Of a stretch of DNA of 64,000 bases, positions 15,755 through 25,280 are shown in pieces. Position numbers and translations under genes: made by a program. The stretch covers positions 62,001 through 126,000 of the forward strand of contig QAML01000076.1 of NCBI GenBank assembly GCA_003150315.1. The letters run 5' to 3'. The DNA comes from Prevotellaceae bacterium (GTDB lineage: Bacteria; Bacteroidota; Bacteroidia; Bacteroidales; Bacteroidaceae). Under the pieces are notes generated by a model. The model was not told where the DNA came from. It made no database searches and saw nothing but the letters and a program-made list of their open reading frames with translations. Each line of letters opens with the position of its first letter. Within the stretch, counting starts at the first letter, position 1.

Positions 15755-18106
15755 TCAGAATCTCAATGTTATGTTGCCCATTGCCGTAAAACCTGCCATA
15801 GGTATGAATCCTATCTGGTAATAACGGTTGTCGAGATCGTAACCATTCTTTTGGCTCACTGCGCTATACACCCAGCCGCTGCTTGCATAGTGTCTGTCGA
15901 AAATGTTATTGAGACTGAGACCGAACACAACCTGCTTAACACCCAACGACAGCTTTTTAGTGTCGAGTGTGTAGTTCATGTTTATGTCCGTCTGGGAATA
16001 GCAGGGCAGCGAACGGTCTTTGTTTTCGGTGTTGTCAAGATATTGACGACCCACAAAGTTTGTGTGCCACGTTGCATCGAATCCTGCGTAATGGAAATTG
16101 AGGAATCCGTTCAAGATAACGGCAGGTGAGAACGAAAGAGTGGATTTTCCGTAGTGCTGTGTCTGGGCATCGCCGTCCCAATTGTCCACATATTCTGTGA
16201 AATCTTTGATTTTATTTTGCGAAAGTGCTGCGTTTCCTGCAACGGTAAACCATGAAAGCGGACTCCAATCGGCTGTAATTTCAATGCCTTGGCGATAGCT
16301 CTTGGATATGTTTGTTGTGAGGCTTTCGCCAATGTCGCTTTTTTCTCCTGTTTGCACAAATTGGTCTTTGTAGTTCATGTGATAGAAATTCACACCTGCG
16401 TGCCAGTTTCCGCCGTCATAGTTGTAGCCAAGCTCATAGTCTATCATGTGCTCCGCTTTCGGTGCGGGATAGCTGCCATTGTCGGTAAAGTTATTGCGTT
16501 CAGGCTCGCGTCCCGCATAAGCCACCGAGAAATATGCGTTATGTCCGTCCTGATAATAGCTTATACCTGCTTTGGGATTCCAGAAGTCGTAGTTTTTGTG
16601 AATGTCAAGGATTTGGTGGCTGTTGTCATTTTCATAGAATTTGTCATTCAGACCATTTGTCTTATAGAATACGTGGCGATATTGAATATCTCCGAACACG
16701 TCGAAGAAATCAAAGACATGATAAGTGGCTTTTGCGAAAACCGAATAATCGTCTTTGCGAGCGTCGGAATCGTAATATTTATAGCCTGTGTAATCTTCCA
16801 CCTGTCCCACATTGGATACGTATTTCAGTTTGCCGAAGTGGTTGCAACGGAATTGCGTCATGTTCATTCCGCCTATCACGTCCCACTTGTCGTTTTTGAA
16901 GTTCACATTATAGAGTGCGCCGTAGTTGTTTTGTGCAAGACCTTTCTTTCTTACGAAATCGGCTTTCTCGATTGTGTTGCCTTCGGAATCGGTGGCTTTC
17001 AGTCCGAATTTGGAAAATTTGTTTTGGGGACGGAATTCGCTGTAGTAACCATGGCCGTAAGTGTAGTGAATTGCGGCATTGTGGCTCCAATGTTCGTTGG
17101 GCATCCACGAACCTGAGAGAATGTTGTGGTTCTGATAGAAATTGTCGGTGGTTTTGTCCCAATATTTTCCGTTGTCAAGTTTGTAGCGGTAAGTCTGGAA
17201 GTTTCCTTTCGAATCTTGCGGGAATATCCAGTTGTCGGAATCGAAAACCATGCCTTCATACAGGGAGTTGAATCTACCGAGTCCGTGTTTGTACATATCT
17301 TTATAGGAGTGTATTCCCTGGGACATGAGTGATGCGTCATCGTTGCCCGCAGTTACTCCGCTCCAAGCCTGACCGGTTTTTTCAAAGTTGCCGATGTTTT
17401 TGTAGCGCAGGGTGAATTTGTCGCCAAACCATGTAAGTCCGCCATAATATGAGCCGGAGCGTCCGCTTGTTCCGTGAATGAATCCGTCGGTACCGGTTTC
17501 GTGATATGCACCATCGAATATCAGGTGGTTCCAAAGAAGTCCGCTCGAGAAACTTGCCCCTGCGTTGTATGTGTTATAGGTTCCGTATGAACCTGTTATT
17601 TCAAGCATTTTTTCGCGGCTCGGCATGTTTGTGAGTAATGATATGGTTCCGCCGAAAGCACCGTCGCCATTTGTACTCGTACCTATGCCTCGTTGTATCT
17701 GAACCGATTTGAGAAGCGAACCGTAAGAGTTCATGTTAGCCCAAAACACCGTTTGGTCTTCGGGCGAATTGAGAGGCACACCGTCGAGAGTAACATTTAT
17801 ACGGCTTCCTGCCGCTCCGCGTATTCTCATATAGGTTGTACCGGTTCCCACACCGTTCTCGCTCCATGCCGTAATGCCCGGAGTGTTGGCAAAGAGGAAC
17901 GGAAGTTCCCTGCCGCTCTTTGAAAAGTTGTTAAGCTCGGTTTTCTTGATGTTTGCCACTGCAAACGGTGCGTTCTTTTGGGCACGCACGCCTTTCACAA
18001 CCACTTCCTGCAATTTCTCGCTGCGTATGGAATCGTCGGCTTTTGCGGTGTGAGCAATTCCCGAAGCCGCGATGGCGAGAGAAGAGGCTAAAATCAAATT
18101 TCTCAT
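15755..18106 (-). CDS. TonB-dependent outer-membrane receptor, probably thiamine
   Basis: 783 residues. Signal peptide MRNLILASSLAIAASGIAHT; N-terminal segment LQEVVVKGVRAQKNAPFAV resembling a TonB box; plug domain (about 45-160) with RIRGAAGSRINVTLDGVPLN and GDGAFGGTISLLTN; then a large 22-strand-type barrel rich in aromatic residues and ending in GNITLRF with a terminal Phe, as in outer-membrane proteins. There is no carboxypeptidase-like N-terminal extension, so it is not SusC-type. The TPP riboswitch upstream and pnuT downstream indicate import of thiamine or a phosphate ester; the energising TonB-ExbBD is elsewhere. Confidence 0.9.
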   Translation of the reverse strand: MRNLILASSLAIAASGIAHTAKADDSIRSEKLQEVVVKGVRAQKNAPFAVANIKKTELNNFSKSGRELPFLFANTPGITAWSENGVGTGTTYMRIRGAAGSRINVTLDGVPLNSPEDQTVFWANMNSYGSLLKSVQIQRGIGTSTNGDGAFGGTISLLTNMPSREKMLEITGSYGTYNTYNAGASFSSGLLWNHLIFDGAYHETGTDGFIHGTSGRSGSYYGGLTWFGDKFTLRYKNIGNFEKTGQAWSGVTAGNDDASLMSQGIHSYKDMYKHGLGRFNSLYEGMVFDSDNWIFPQDSKGNFQTYRYKLDNGKYWDKTTDNFYQNHNILSGSWMPNEHWSHNAAIHYTYGHGYYSEFRPQNKFSKFGLKATDSEGNTIEKADFVRKKGLAQNNYGALYNVNFKNDKWDVIGGMNMTQFRCNHFGKLKYVSNVGQVEDYTGYKYYDSDARKDDYSVFAKATYHVFDFFDVFGDIQYRHVFYKTNGLNDKFYENDNSHQILDIHKNYDFWNPKAGISYYQDGHNAYFSVAYAGREPERNNFTDNGSYPAPKAEHMIDYELGYNYDGGNWHAGVNFYHMNYKDQFVQTGEKSDIGESLTTNISKSYRQGIEITADWSPLSWFTVAGNAALSQNKIKDFTEYVDNWDGDAQTQHYGKSTLSFSPAVILNGFLNFHYAGFDATWHTNFVGRQYLDNTENKDRSLPCYSQTDINMNYTLDTKKLSLGVKQVVFGLSLNNIFDRHYASSGWVYSAVSQKNGYDLDNRYYQIGFIPMAGFTAMGNITLRF

Positions 18107-18152
18107 TTGATACCTTTTGTTTTTGATAATAAAATAATGAAGGGATAATATC

Positions 18153-18257
18153 CTTGCACCTACCTACGCCGGCATTATCCGGATCAGGTTATAGGGTATG
18201 ATCTCAGACCGCCCAATAAAGCGGACACCCCTTAGAAAGCATTTTGCTTTCCAGGTG
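18153..18257 (-). promoter_or_regulatory. TPP (THI-element) riboswitch
   Basis: Read on the minus strand the hallmarks come in order: AGGGGTGTCC, a short P3 hairpin (CCGC...GCGG), TCTGAGATCATACCC, AACCTGATCCGGATAATGCC and GGCGTAGG. These are the conserved thiamine-pyrophosphate-sensing core. P1 appears to close with TTGCACCT/AGGTGCAA or a shorter part of it. An extra small hairpin GAAAGC-AAAAT-GCTTTC sits between the 5' strand of P1 and the GGGGTG core. It ends about 46 nt before the receptor start codon with no terminator-like T-run, so translational control is the likelier mode. Confidence 0.93.
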
Positions 18258-18288
18258 CAAAGTTACAAAAAATACATAAGGCGGCAAA
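18258..18288 (-). promoter_or_regulatory. Promoter of the thiamine uptake operon
   Basis: Minus strand TTTG, 19 nt, TAACTTTG: a full match to the Bacteroidota consensus. The predicted transcript start is near 18252, right at the beginning of the riboswitch, so only the inner part of the outermost P1 pairing would be transcribed. Confidence 0.8.
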
Positions 18289-18351
18289 GGTTCGTAAAGT
18301 CGTCTGTTTTTTCTTGCGCAATGAAGGCGAAAAACACACATGGGAAATAAT

Positions 18352-18417
18352 AAAAAATATAAGGCACATATTTTAAAATACAAGGCACTTATTTCAAAAT
18401 AAGTGCCTTGTATTTTT
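18352..18417. repeat. 21-nt unit array, copy 3 (2 forward, 1 reverse)
   Basis: Three units: ATAAGGCACATATTTT, ACAAGGCACTTATTTC, then reverse AAGTGCCTTGTATTTT. The flank CTTGATAAACAATGAAC follows at about 18418-18458. It lies between the riboswitch-led operon and a rightward pseudogene. Confidence 0.87.
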
Positions 18418-18651
18418 GCGCATTTCCAAATGCTTGATAAACAATGAACTATTAGAAGTTGAAAATGTGTGGAAAAAGTGCGTCGTAATGGGGCTTGCAA
18501 GGGCATAAATTTCAAGGAAAATCATATACGGGCGTGTGCTTTCGTACAACAATGTGCCCGATCTTGAAAATGTATGATTTTGTAATTTTTGAATAGCGTT
18601 TGTTTTTTTTGCTTGTTGTTTGCTTTTTTCTATATTTGCATTAGGAATATC

Positions 18652-18945
18652 ATGAAACGTAGTCTGTTAATATTGGTTTACTTCTTGCTTTGTCTTTCAT
18701 CGGCATTGGCTCAAGACAGAAAAGTAAAACTTCAGGGAAACATTTAGGATGCTTACTTGAAGTGCGGACTTTTTGAATGTAAAGTTTCGTTCTTTCGATC
18801 CGACAGCGTGGAAATTCCGTCCGAGTCCAAGGTGTTTGAGGTGGGAAACGACAGCTTGCATTTCATGACGGTCTATGCGATGGACGTGCCGGCACAGGCG
18901 GGCGATTATCTGGTACGGGCCTCCAAGAAAGGATATAAAGATTAA
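18652..18945 (+). pseudogene. Broken gene for a small secreted protein
   Basis: Starts with a clear signal peptide (MKRSLLILVYFLLCLSSALA) and QDRKVKLQGNI, then meets TAG at 18745-18747. The same frame resumes at once with DAYLKCGLFECKVSFFRSDS and runs to ASKKGYKD before a stop at 18943-18945. Another frame then continues for about 30 codons (IKFYLPKSKSVIEV) to about 19039. The interrupted frames read like one ancestral gene, probably of a Prevotella-type secreted family with a carboxypeptidase-regulatory-like fold. A -7 box TATATTTG is still present at 18631-18638. Loss of function is inferred; a sequencing error could explain one lesion but hardly both. Confidence 0.7.
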
Positions 18946-19044
18946 GTTTTACCTGCCAAAAAGTAAGTCTGTTATAGAGGTAAGCAATAAAAATTGCGAG
19001 AGAAACTTCTGGCATTCGAAAAATAAAGGTTGCATATAGACAAT

Positions 19045-19081
19045 AAATAATGAGCTTTCCACATAGAAAAGCTCATTATTT
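19045..19081 (-). terminator. Terminator of the valS-secA operon
   Basis: Stem AAATAATGAGCTTT (19045-19058) pairs with 19068-19081 around a 9-nt loop. It is AT-rich at the base and lies 50 nt after the secA stop. It may also serve remnants of the pseudogene on the other strand. Confidence 0.75.
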
Positions 19082-19130
19082 ATATATGGCAGAACTTATA
19101 ATTATTCTGCTTTATTTGTAGTCTGCAAGG

Positions 19131-22100
19131 TTATACAAGTCCTCTGCCGTGGCAGTTCTTGAATTTCTTGCCGCTTCCGCAAGGACACGGATCATTTCGA
19201 CCGGGAAGTTTATCAACGTGTATAGGCTGTTGTTTCTGCGGTTCGCGAGTATCCTGATTGGCGGCTGCCTGCTGATTACTGTCAACGAGGTCTGTGCGAC
19301 TTTCGGTATATTGCGGTCTTCTTGGTGCAGGCTCTTCATGAGCTTCTTGTACTTCTTCGGGAGCTTGCAAAGGTATTTGTCCGCGCATAAGTATTGAAAC
19401 CGTGTTGTTATTGATGTCGTCAATCATGGAATCAAACAGTTTTACGCTTTCAAGTTTGAAGATTACGAGCGGGTCTTTCTGCTCGTAGCTTGCATTTTGA
19501 ACAGATTGTTTAAGTTCATCAAGTTCGCGCAGATTTTCTTTCCATGCGTCATCAATGTCGTGCAAAAGAATGGATTTCTCGAAATCTTTTACAACGCTCT
19601 TGCAGTCGCTGTTATATGCTTCTTCAAGATCACTTGTAATAATGTACTGGCGTTTACCGTCGGTTATAGGAATTTGTATGCGCTTGTACATATCGCCCTG
19701 TTCCTCGTAAACCTTTTTGATGACGGGATTAGCCACTTGCGACATACGCTCCGTGCGGCGGTTGAAGTTGCTCATTGCTTCTTGGAAAGCGCGTTCGTAT
19801 AGGTCTTCGCGCTTCATGCCTTCAAATTTTTCTTCCGTGAACGGAATTTCCATTGCAAAAATCTTGAAGAATGATTCTTTGCAACCTTCGTAGTCGTTAT
19901 TATTAATAATGTTTATGCAGCGATCCCAAATCATGTTAGAAATATCCATTCCGATACGTTCTCCCATGAGGGCGTGGCGTCGTTTCTCGTATATAACGGT
20001 GCGCTGCTTGTTCATCACATCGTCGTATTCCAACAAATGTTTACGGATACCGAAGTTGTTTTCTTCAACTTTCTTCTGTGCACGTTCGATGCTGTGATTA
20101 ATCATGGGCGATTCGATCATCTCACCTTCCTTGAAACCAAGACGGTCCATGACACGCGCAATCTTTTCAGACGCAAAAAGACGCATGAGTTTGTCTTCCA
20201 AAGAAACAAAGAAAACAGAAGAACCCGGATCTCCCTGACGACCTGCACGTCCACGCAGCTGACGGTCCACGCGACGGCTTTCATGACGTTCTGTGCCGAT
20301 TATGGCAAGACCGCCTGCTTCGCGAACTTCGGGTGAAAGTTTAATATCGGTACCACGACCAGCCATGTTCGTAGCAATGGTAACAATGCTGCTCTCTCCT
20401 GCGTGTGCCACGATGTCTGCCTCTTTTTGGTGGAGTTTAGCATTGAGTACGTTGTGTTTTATTTTGCGCATGTCAAGCATCTTACTCAACATCTCGGAGA
20501 TTTCCACACTTGTAGTACCAACCAAGACTGGACGACCGGCATTTATCATCTTTTCAACTTCTTCGATAACTGCTTTGTATTTCTCGCGTTGTGTTTTGTA
20601 AACGCGGTCATTCATGTCGTCTCTGATGACCGGGCGGTTTGTTGGTATTTCAACTACGTCAAGTTTATAAATGTCCCAAAACTCACCGGCTTCGGTGCTT
20701 GCCGTACCTGTCATACCAGCAAGCTTGTGGTACATACGGAAATAGTTTTGAAGCGTTATAGTTGCAAAAGTTTGCGTAGCAGCTTCAATCTTTACGTGTT
20801 CCTTTGCTTCAACTGCCTGATGCAGACCGTCGCTCCAACGGCGACCTTCCATTATACGTCCGGTTTGTTCATCTACGATTTTTACTTGTCCGTCTATAAC
20901 AACATAGTCGTCATCGCGATTAAACATGGTATATGCTTTGAGCAATTGCTGCAGTGTATGTACACGCTCACTCTTTATGGCATAGTTTGTAAGGAGTTCA
21001 TCTTTCTTGTTTAGTTTGTCTTCTTCGCTCAAATCGTTTTCTGCTTCAAGAGCTGAAAGTTGCGAAGTAATGTCGGGCAAAACAAAAAGATCAGAATCGG
21101 AAACTTGTTTCGCAAGCCATTCGTTACCTTTATCTGTAAGGTCAACGCTTTTCTGCTTTTCGTCAACAACAAAATAAAGAGGGTCGGTGGCTTCCGGCAT
21201 AAGCTTGTTGTTATTCTCCATATAGTAAGCCTCTGTCTTGAGCATTCCCGCTTTTATACCAGTTTCGGAAAGATATTTAATAAGCGGTTTGTTCTTTGGC
21301 AAAGCTTTGTGAGAACGGAACAACTGTAGGAAACCTTGGGTTACGGATTCTTTATCCTTGTTCTCGGAAATAAGTTGTTTGGCTTCTGCAAGATATTTTG
21401 TAGCAAGTTGTCTTTGCACGTTTACGAGATTCTCTACCAAAGGTTGGAATTGCTCAAACATTTGGTCATCTCCCTTTGGCACGGGACCGGAAATAATCAA
21501 AGGTGTGCGGGCATCATCTATAAGAACGGAGTCAACCTCATCGACAATAGCATAATTATGTGCACGCTGTACAAGATCTTCAGGGCTTATAGCCATATTG
21601 TCGCGAAGGTAATCGAAACCGAATTCGTTATTTGTTCCGAAAGTAATATCTGCCTGATAAGCTTTGCGGCGTGCTGCGCTATTTGGTTGGTGTTTATCTA
21701 TACAATCAACGCTAAGCCCATGGAACATATAAATTGTTCCCATCCATTCCGAGTCGCGTTTTGCCAAATAGTCGTTTACTGTAACGACGTGAACGCCATT
21801 ACCTGTAAGGGCATTTAGAAAAACCGGAAGGGTTGCAACGAGAGTTTTACCCTCGCCGGTTGCCATTTCTGCAATTTTACCTTGATGTAGTACCACGCCG
21901 CCGAACAACTGTACGTCGTAATGAACCATATTCCAAGTTATTTCGTTTCCGCCGGCAATCCAGTGATTCTGATATATAGCTTTGTCTCCATCGATTCTTA
22001 CGAAATCGTGTGTAGCTGCAAGTTCACGGTCAAAATCTGTAGCAGTTACCGTGATTTCTTCGTTTTGTGAGAAACGGCGTGCAGTCTCACGTACAATGGC

Positions 22101-22433
22101 AAAAGCGTCAGGCAAAACTTCGTCGAGTTTTTTGTCATAGCGTTCCAGAACTTCTTTTTCGAGTTTGTCTATTTGAGAAAAAATAGGTTCACGGTCTTCT
22201 ATAGGCGTATCTTCAATCTTGCCTTTGAGTTCTGTTATCTTTTCTTTTATATCATTTGCAGAACTTTGGATTATGTTTTTTAGTTCTTGCGTTTTTGCAC
22301 GCAGTCCATCGTTATCGAGAGCTTGAATAGCAGGCTCTGCTTTCTTTATCTTTTCAACCCACGGCTGAATCTCTTTCATGTCGCGAGTTGATTTGTTTCC
22401 GAATATTTTGCTTAATAGTTTATTAATGTCCAT
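19131..22433 (-). CDS. secA: Preprotein translocase ATPase SecA
   Basis: 1100 residues; the motor that drives unfolded preproteins through SecYEG. Visible: Walker A region [20 protein letters not shown] near 190, [18 protein letters not shown], Walker [56 protein letters not shown], and a C-terminal zinc motif [15 protein letters not shown]. The length, longer than E. coli (901), is usual for Bacteroidota, where inserted segments enlarge the ATPase region. It is the last gene of a valS-led operon, 51 nt after the phosphodiesterase gene. Confidence 0.98.
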   Translation of the reverse strand: MDINKLLSKIFGNKSTRDMKEIQPWVEKIKKAEPAIQALDNDGLRAKTQELKNIIQSSANDIKEKITELKGKIEDTPIEDREPIFSQIDKLEKEVLERYDKKLDEVLPDAFAIVRETARRFSQNEEITVTATDFDRELAATHDFVRIDGDKAIYQNHWIAGGNEITWNMVHYDVQLFGGVVLHQGKIAEMATGEGKTLVATLPVFLNALTGNGVHVVTVNDYLAKRDSEWMGTIYMFHGLSVDCIDKHQPNSAARRKAYQADITFGTNNEFGFDYLRDNMAISPEDLVQRAHNYAIVDEVDSVLIDDARTPLIISGPVPKGDDQMFEQFQPLVENLVNVQRQLATKYLAEAKQLISENKDKESVTQGFLQLFRSHKALPKNKPLIKYLSETGIKAGMLKTEAYYMENNNKLMPEATDPLYFVVDEKQKSVDLTDKGNEWLAKQVSDSDLFVLPDITSQLSALEAENDLSEEDKLNKKDELLTNYAIKSERVHTLQQLLKAYTMFNRDDDYVVIDGQVKIVDEQTGRIMEGRRWSDGLHQAVEAKEHVKIEAATQTFATITLQNYFRMYHKLAGMTGTASTEAGEFWDIYKLDVVEIPTNRPVIRDDMNDRVYKTQREKYKAVIEEVEKMINAGRPVLVGTTSVEISEMLSKMLDMRKIKHNVLNAKLHQKEADIVAHAGESSIVTIATNMAGRGTDIKLSPEVREAGGLAIIGTERHESRRVDRQLRGRAGRQGDPGSSVFFVSLEDKLMRLFASEKIARVMDRLGFKEGEMIESPMINHSIERAQKKVEENNFGIRKHLLEYDDVMNKQRTVIYEKRRHALMGERIGMDISNMIWDRCINIINNNDYEGCKESFFKIFAMEIPFTEEKFEGMKREDLYERAFQEAMSNFNRRTERMSQVANPVIKKVYEEQGDMYKRIQIPITDGKRQYIITSDLEEAYNSDCKSVVKDFEKSILLHDIDDAWKENLRELDELKQSVQNASYEQKDPLVIFKLESVKLFDSMIDDINNNTVSILMRGQIPLQAPEEVQEAHEEPAPRRPQYTESRTDLVDSNQQAAANQDTREPQKQQPIHVDKLPGRNDPCPCGSGKKFKNCHGRGLV

Positions 22434-22484
22434 TTTTAATGTTCTTGTATTGTTATTATATGCCTGTCTGCTTGTAGCTTGTTT

Positions 22485-24068
22485 TTATTTTACTCCTTCA
22501 AGAGGAGCTGCAGAGCAGGCATTGGGAGCACGGATTCTCATGCACGACGAAAGCGTTGGTGCTATACGTTCTACGCTTACCGGCGTTGTTATTTTTTCCG
22601 CTTTTATATTGTATCCGTATAAGAAAATTGGGAAGTTGACATATGCCTCGCTGCAATAACTTACTTCTTTTGTATTGTCGTTTACGAGATTCCAGCCCGG
22701 TGCTATTTCTAGAAGTATATCGCCGGAGCATTTGGGATTATACCCGTTACGGATTTTGCTAATGCCCGGCGTCCACGCGCCAAGTTGCAATCGCGTGGAG
22801 GTATAAACATCTTTTATTCCGGATATGTCGATGAGGAAACCTTCGCAATGTTGCAGGATTTGCGAAAGGCTAAGTTGTTTTTCCTCTATAAGTTTATGGT
22901 TAAGGTATATTTCTGCTCCGTGGCATGCTTCTACGTATTGCCCTTGTCCGAAAAGAGCAACGAGATACATATTAAGTAATGCCGAGGTACGACTGATATT
23001 AAATGTGCCACTTGGAATGCGATATTTGTCGAGATTTTGTGCTGCGCTGTTGGTATATCCCGTAGAGGTTATTACAAACAGAGTATTGTTTGCACCGGTT
23101 TTCTTTTCAACTGCAGAGATTACTTTACTAAGCGCATTATCTATTCTTACGTATGTGTCCTGCAGCTCCATCGGGCTTTCAGGACCGGAAAGATTTTTGT
23201 AATTTCCTGCGTGAAGAGTTATTGACAAATAATCGGTTATTTCATCTGCTCCGATTTGCGTTCCATTAAGGCAGGCAAGTGCTGCATTTGTTATTTCATC
23301 GTTGATAGCTCCGCATTCTTTGAATTGACGATAGCGACTTGTACCTTCAAATTTATGACTGAAAGGCTTGGAAACCGCTCCCGACAGGAAATAATTGAAA
23401 TTTCCTACAATGTCCGAAGAAGGAGTCCAAGAATAGTTTTTAAGTTTTGTGGAAAGTGAGTTACCCGAATTGAAAGATCTCACCCATGCCGGCAGTTCGG
23501 TGCTATAATATGAAGAAGAACACCACTGCCCTGTAAGATTGTCAATCCAAAAAGCACCGTCGGCGGCGTGTCCTGCGCCAAAAAGAGCTTCTTCCCCAAA
23601 TGGTGCTATGGCATATACTATGGATTTTCCGCTGGTAGCAACTTTAAGTTCGTCTCCGATAGTGGAAACAGCAAGACGGCGCGGAGAATATTTGTCGAGA
23701 GTCATTACTCCCTCGCAATCATTATCGTCAACAGCCATTACAGGGCGCAGAGTTTCGCGGTCAAGCCACTGTATTCCTACAATTCCGTTATCATAAGGCG
23801 TTGCGCCTGTAGAAACTGTGGCAACAGCCGAAGCGCGGTCAAGACGGGATGAAGGATATTGTGCCTGAGTATATACACGGCTGTTTTCAAATAGCTTTTT
23901 GAACCCGCCGCTTCCATACAAAGGCGAGAAAGCTTCCATATAGTCGGTGCGCAACTGGTCTATTGTGATATTCACCACAAGACGTGGCACTGCCGGCAAA
24001 GACTGTGCTTCTCCTGTTGTGAAATATAGCCCGGCTATAAGGGTTGTTATTATTTTGATTTTTTCCAT
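22485..24068 (-). CDS. Secreted alkaline-phosphatase-superfamily phosphodiesterase
   Basis: 527 residues from ATG 24068, chosen because it gives a clean signal peptide (MEKIKIITTLIAGLYFTTGE); a longer frame starts 63 nt earlier inside the neighbour. The mature protein opens PRLVVNITIDQLRTDYMEAF with the first metal Asp, then PSSRLDRASAVATVSTGATP, where a Ser or Thr is expected as nucleophile, and YDNGIVGIQW. This fits the type I phosphodiesterase/nucleotide pyrophosphatase (PF01663) branch. Substrate unknown. It overlaps the DUF4105 gene end by 19 nt. Confidence 0.82.
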   Translation of the reverse strand: MEKIKIITTLIAGLYFTTGEAQSLPAVPRLVVNITIDQLRTDYMEAFSPLYGSGGFKKLFENSRVYTQAQYPSSRLDRASAVATVSTGATPYDNGIVGIQWLDRETLRPVMAVDDNDCEGVMTLDKYSPRRLAVSTIGDELKVATSGKSIVYAIAPFGEEALFGAGHAADGAFWIDNLTGQWCSSSYYSTELPAWVRSFNSGNSLSTKLKNYSWTPSSDIVGNFNYFLSGAVSKPFSHKFEGTSRYRQFKECGAINDEITNAALACLNGTQIGADEITDYLSITLHAGNYKNLSGPESPMELQDTYVRIDNALSKVISAVEKKTGANNTLFVITSTGYTNSAAQNLDKYRIPSGTFNISRTSALLNMYLVALFGQGQYVEACHGAEIYLNHKLIEEKQLSLSQILQHCEGFLIDISGIKDVYTSTRLQLGAWTPGISKIRNGYNPKCSGDILLEIAPGWNLVNDNTKEVSYCSEAYVNFPIFLYGYNIKAEKITTPVSVERIAPTLSSCMRIRAPNACSAAPLEGVK

Positions 24069-25273
24069 TCCGCCTTGTGTTGGATATATGCGCTTGTTGC
24101 TGTTTGCAGGCACAAAGATAATGCAAAACAATAAACTGATGCGCTGAATGTTTGCGAAATAAACAAACTTACCACAATAAACAGAAAAATTACGCCTGCC
24201 GCTATCGGGGCATAATTATCATATTTGTGTTTACGTATGTTTGCCATCCTTATTACCATATATATAATAGGTATGGGGTTTAGTATTGCAATCAGCCAGT
24301 TTGAGTTTACCGTAGGATGCTCGGAAAAGAAGAAAAGGGTGGCAATAATACATCCCGCCAATCCTTGTATTGTCATTAAGACGGCTTCGTATCCCCAAAA
24401 TATTTTATTCCATTTTATTTCCAACGCACATATAATCATTGTCAATGCAAGTATTGTGCCGAAAACTCCAATGGGATAAACAGGGAAGCCTTTTATCTCT
24501 TTCCGTGCCTTAATGGGCGGATAAATTTTGGTGTCTGCCACCAATTTCCTTTTGTTTCCGTCTTTGTCGGTGATGTATGCTTTGTCAATGTATTTCTTCA
24601 TATATAGCGGCGCAAACATCTTTTGACGTTCTCCTATATATTTGTCTGCATCGCTGCCCAAAAGCAAATCTTGTCCGAACTCCGACCATGGGCAGTCTTT
24701 CGTATAACGGTGTATTATCTGCCGATAGCTTTCCTGTGTCTCGTCTTTAGGATATGTAATTTTTCCGTTTACGCAATTTTCTATTTGGTCGCGTGCTCGT
24801 GTCGTGCAGTTGTCGTATAGGAAATTGTAACGATAGGTCCAATCTTCATATCTTGAAATTTTTACAAGACTGTGAAGCAATTTCTCCTTCTCTTCCTTTG
24901 TAAGGTTAAGAATTTGTTCGGTTACGGCAGAGCCGCGATACTCGTATTCGCTAATGAAGTCCTCAAAAGGAAATGCCGCCATGTAGTAGTCGGTTTTACC
25001 GAGTAAAAAGCGACCCACAAAATTTGAAGTGTGGAAGTCGAACATCCCGTAATTGAACACCCAATCCGCTCCCGAAGCTGTGCGTATCCTTATTGCCGAA
25101 TGTCCGTAAAGTGCGTAGATTTCCGTTCCCGGGTCGCAGGTCATGAAACTCACGGTTATAGTGTCGTCATTCAAGGTTTCGCCCAAACATTCATTGCCGG
25201 CGGCAAAAGCCGCAGGCTGAATGATAAAAGCCAAAACCGATAGTATAACGAACTTTAGGAACTTCAACGCCAA
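24050..25273 (-). CDS. DUF4105 membrane protein
   Basis: 407 residues. Signal peptide at the N-terminus (ILSVLAFIIQPAAFA). Residues of about 35-200 match the DUF4105 pattern: VSFMTCDPGTEIYALYGHSA, YGMFDFHTSNFVGRFLLGKT, YNFLYDNCTTRARDQIE. The conserved His and Cys suggest an NlpC/P60-like papain-type fold, but catalysis is unproven. The C-terminal ~150 residues contain about four or five membrane helices. Function unknown; exposure on the periplasmic side is inferred. It lies 7 nt after valS. Confidence 0.82.
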   Translation of the reverse strand: MALKFLKFVILSVLAFIIQPAAFAAGNECLGETLNDDTITVSFMTCDPGTEIYALYGHSAIRIRTASGADWVFNYGMFDFHTSNFVGRFLLGKTDYYMAAFPFEDFISEYEYRGSAVTEQILNLTKEEKEKLLHSLVKISRYEDWTYRYNFLYDNCTTRARDQIENCVNGKITYPKDETQESYRQIIHRYTKDCPWSEFGQDLLLGSDADKYIGERQKMFAPLYMKKYIDKAYITDKDGNKRKLVADTKIYPPIKARKEIKGFPVYPIGVFGTILALTMIICALEIKWNKIFWGYEAVLMTIQGLAGCIIATLFFFSEHPTVNSNWLIAILNPIPIIYMVIRMANIRKHKYDNYAPIAAGVIFLFIVVSLFISQTFSASVYCFALSLCLQTATSAYIQHKAEWKKSK

Positions 25274-25280
25274 GATTTTT

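Noticed and set aside
18745..18747. TAG read as an amino acid (recoding)
   Set aside because: No pyrrolysine-type structure or system, and the same gene has a second lesion downstream, so decay is simpler.
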